NCBI GenBank assembly: GCA_005888075.1
Contig: VBKD01000138.1
Location: forward strand, 1 to 7,658
Direction: 5' to 3'
DNA length: 7,658 bases
From: Chloroflexota bacterium
GTDB lineage: Bacteria; Chloroflexota; Dormibacteria; Dormibacterales; Dormibacteraceae
In this document: piece by piece, positions 6,407 to 7,658 of the stretch
Position numbering within the stretch: position 1 is the first letter of the stretch
Layout: the number at the start of each line of letters is the position of its first letter
The notes under the pieces: model-generated
Seen by the model: only the letters and a program-made list of their open reading frames with translations
What the model was told of the DNA's origin: nothing
Database searches by the model: none
Program-made: the position numbers and the translations under genes

Positions 6407-7107
6407 GATTCGGGGTAGTCGTTTTTCCAGGAACGTGGTCTGACCGTGATTGCGGATGGGTCGTCGACCAGGTGCTGGGTGGCGAGCTGCGCTACCTCTG
6501 GCACAAGGACGCCGACCTGAAAGATTGCGATTGCGTGATCCTGCCGGGTGGTTTTTCGTATGGCGATTATTTGCGCACCGGCGCCATCGCTCGCTTTGCG
6601 CCGGTCATGGAAAAGATCGGCGAGTTCGCCGACCGCGGCGGTCTGGTGTGGGGCATCTGCAATGGGTTCCAGATCCTCTGCGAGGCCGGCCTGCTGCCGG
6701 GAGCGCTGATCCGGAACGCCTCCCTCGAATTTCGCTGCCAATGGACGGATCTCGTGGTCGAGCGGACCGACCTGGCGTTCACGTCGAAGTGCAACGACCG
6801 CGAGGTGATCCGCCTACCGATCTCCCATGGCGAGGGCAACTACTTCGCCGACCCGGCCACCCTTTCTCGCCTGGAGCAAAACGGCCAGGTGGTTTTTCGC
6901 TACTCCGATCCGACCGGCCGCGTCACACCGGCGTCCAATCCGAACGGTTCGCTGCACAACATCGCCGGCATCGTCAACACTCGCGGCAACGTGCTCGGCA
7001 TGATGCCGCACCCCGAGCGCTGCTCTGAGCCTGAGCTCGGCGGCACGGACGGGCTGAAGTTGTTCCGCTCGGTCGCGGAGCACTCGCTGAAGGTCCTGGC
7101 GTCTTGA
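6403..7107 (+). CDS. purQ: Phosphoribosylformylglycinamidine synthase, PurQ glutaminase subunit
   Basis: PurQ is a class I glutamine amidotransferase that releases ammonia for PurL in the conversion of FGAR to FGAM. From GTG 6403 it has 234 residues. Motifs: MRFGVVVFPG start, ILPGGFSYGDYLRTGAIARF (46-65), the nucleophile elbow WGICNGFQIL with Cys86, ISHGEGNYF (140-148), and MPHPER with His203 and Glu205 completing the triad. The usual GSNCDRD near the N-terminus reads GTWSDRD. A short segment (about 170-178, TGRVTPASN) lengthens the loop before NPNGSLHNIAG relative to B. subtilis. The start is set by a good AAGGAG site and the family N-terminus. The TGA stop overlaps the purL TTG (TTGA, 7104-7107), so all three FGAM synthase subunits are translationally linked. 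Confidence 0.96.
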   Translation: MRFGVVVFPGTWSDRDCGWVVDQVLGGELRYLWHKDADLKDCDCVILPGGFSYGDYLRTGAIARFAPVMEKIGEFADRGGLVWGICNGFQILCEAGLLPGALIRNASLEFRCQWTDLVVERTDLAFTSKCNDREVIRLPISHGEGNYFADPATLSRLEQNGQVVFRYSDPTGRVTPASNPNGSLHNIAGIVNTRGNVLGMMPHPERCSEPELGGTDGLKLFRSVAEHSLKVLAS

Positions 7108-7658
7108 GCATCAAGTCCATCGACGAGCGAAGACTGCGTGAGGTTGCGCTGACTCCCGACGAGTACAGGGCAATCGTCGAGGCGCTGAAACGAAGTCCGA
7201 ACGAGGTCGAGCTGGGCATGGTCGGTGTGCTGTGGTCGGAGCATTGCTCGTACAAGAGCTCGAAAGCTCTTTTGCGGCGCCTACCCTCCAGCGGTCCGGC
7301 GGTGCTTCAGGGACCTGGAGAGAACGCGGGCGCGGTCAGCATCGGCGAGGGGTGGGCGGCCGTCTTCAAGATCGAGTCGCACAACCACCCGTCCGCGATC
7401 GAGCCGTACCAGGGAGCTGCGACAGGCGTCGGCGGGATCATCCGCGATGTCATCGCCATGGGAGCGCGACCGATCGCGCTTCTCGATTCGCTCCGCTTCG
7501 GTCCGCTTCCCGAGTCGAGCCGCCACTTCGAAGGAGTGGTCGCGGGGATCGGCGGATACGGGAACTGCATGGGCATCCCGACGGTCGGGGGCGAGGTCTA
7601 CTTCGACGAGTGCTACACGAACAATCCGCTGGTCAACGCGATGTGCGTCGGCCTTGTG
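7104..7658 (+). CDS. purL: Phosphoribosylformylglycinamidine synthase, PurL subunit (partial, 3' end outside window)
   Basis: PurL is the ATP-dependent synthase subunit that aminates FGAR with ammonia from PurQ. The first 185 codons are present and the frame is open to the window edge; the small-type PurL family is about 700-750 residues. Visible motifs: GVLWSEHCSYKSSK (41-54) with the conserved His47, LQGPGENAG (68-76), FKIESHNHPSAIEPYQGAAT (88-107), GVGGIIRDVIAMGARPIALL (108-127) and GIPTVGGEVYFDE (157-169), all typical of the ATP-binding part. TTG 7104 overlaps the purQ stop and has AAGG (7090-7093) 10 bases upstream, so it is the likely start. The N-terminus is short and has no PurS-like domain, as expected where purS is a separate gene. 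Confidence 0.95.
   Translation, partial: MSIKSIDERRLREVALTPDEYRAIVEALKRSPNEVELGMVGVLWSEHCSYKSSKALLRRLPSSGPAVLQGPGENAGAVSIGEGWAAVFKIESHNHPSAIEPYQGAATGVGGIIRDVIAMGARPIALLDSLRFGPLPESSRHFEGVVAGIGGYGNCMGIPTVGGEVYFDECYTNNPLVNAMCVGLV

Overview
This is a high-GC bacterial window with dense, single-exon gene packing, frequent GTG and TTG starts and strong G/C at third codon positions. Protein flavour points to a Terrabacteria-type soil lineage (Chloroflexota, Dormibacterota or a deep actinobacterial relative). That placement is an inference from general protein character, since no rRNA or other phylogenetic marker is present.

Layout, left to right: (1) the 3' end of a biotin carboxylase gene (accC-like, + strand, cut by the window edge), followed by a Nudix hydrolase gene on the same strand. 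(2) A convergent junction at about 865-877 with a small hairpin. (3) On the minus strand, a two-gene unit: an ECF-type sigma factor (3612 to 3055) overlapping by ATGA a 726-residue single-pass membrane protein (3058 to 878). The latter has a short cytoplasmic N-terminus and a large outside part made of an Ig-like domain, a Pro-rich linker, a beta-propeller, an NTF2-like region and a second Ig-like domain; it is probably the cognate anti-sigma or sensor. (4) A divergent intergenic region (3613-3836) with a perfect TATAAT box about 40 bases before purB. (5) On the plus strand, a de novo purine operon purB-purC-purS-purQ-purL, with purL cut by the right edge. The purC/purS, purS/purQ and purQ/purL junctions are all 4-base stop/start overlaps.

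How the genes work together: PurS, PurQ and PurL form the three-part FGAM synthase, PurC makes SAICAR, and PurB cleaves SAICAR and adenylosuccinate. The sigma/anti-sigma pair is probably an independent envelope-signalling module that only shares the divergent intergenic region with the pur operon.

The most notable anomaly is in purB. The gene is clearly recognisable at both ends, but near 4092-4097 about 27 conserved codons are missing and the frame changes. The lost segment contains the TSSD-type signature and an active-site histidine. As written, no functional adenylosuccinate lyase can be made from this copy. It is either an assembly or sequencing error or a real lesion in a normally essential gene. 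I found no mobile element, CRISPR array, tRNA, rRNA or convincing new system; the sigma factor/multidomain sensor pair is the least characterised part.
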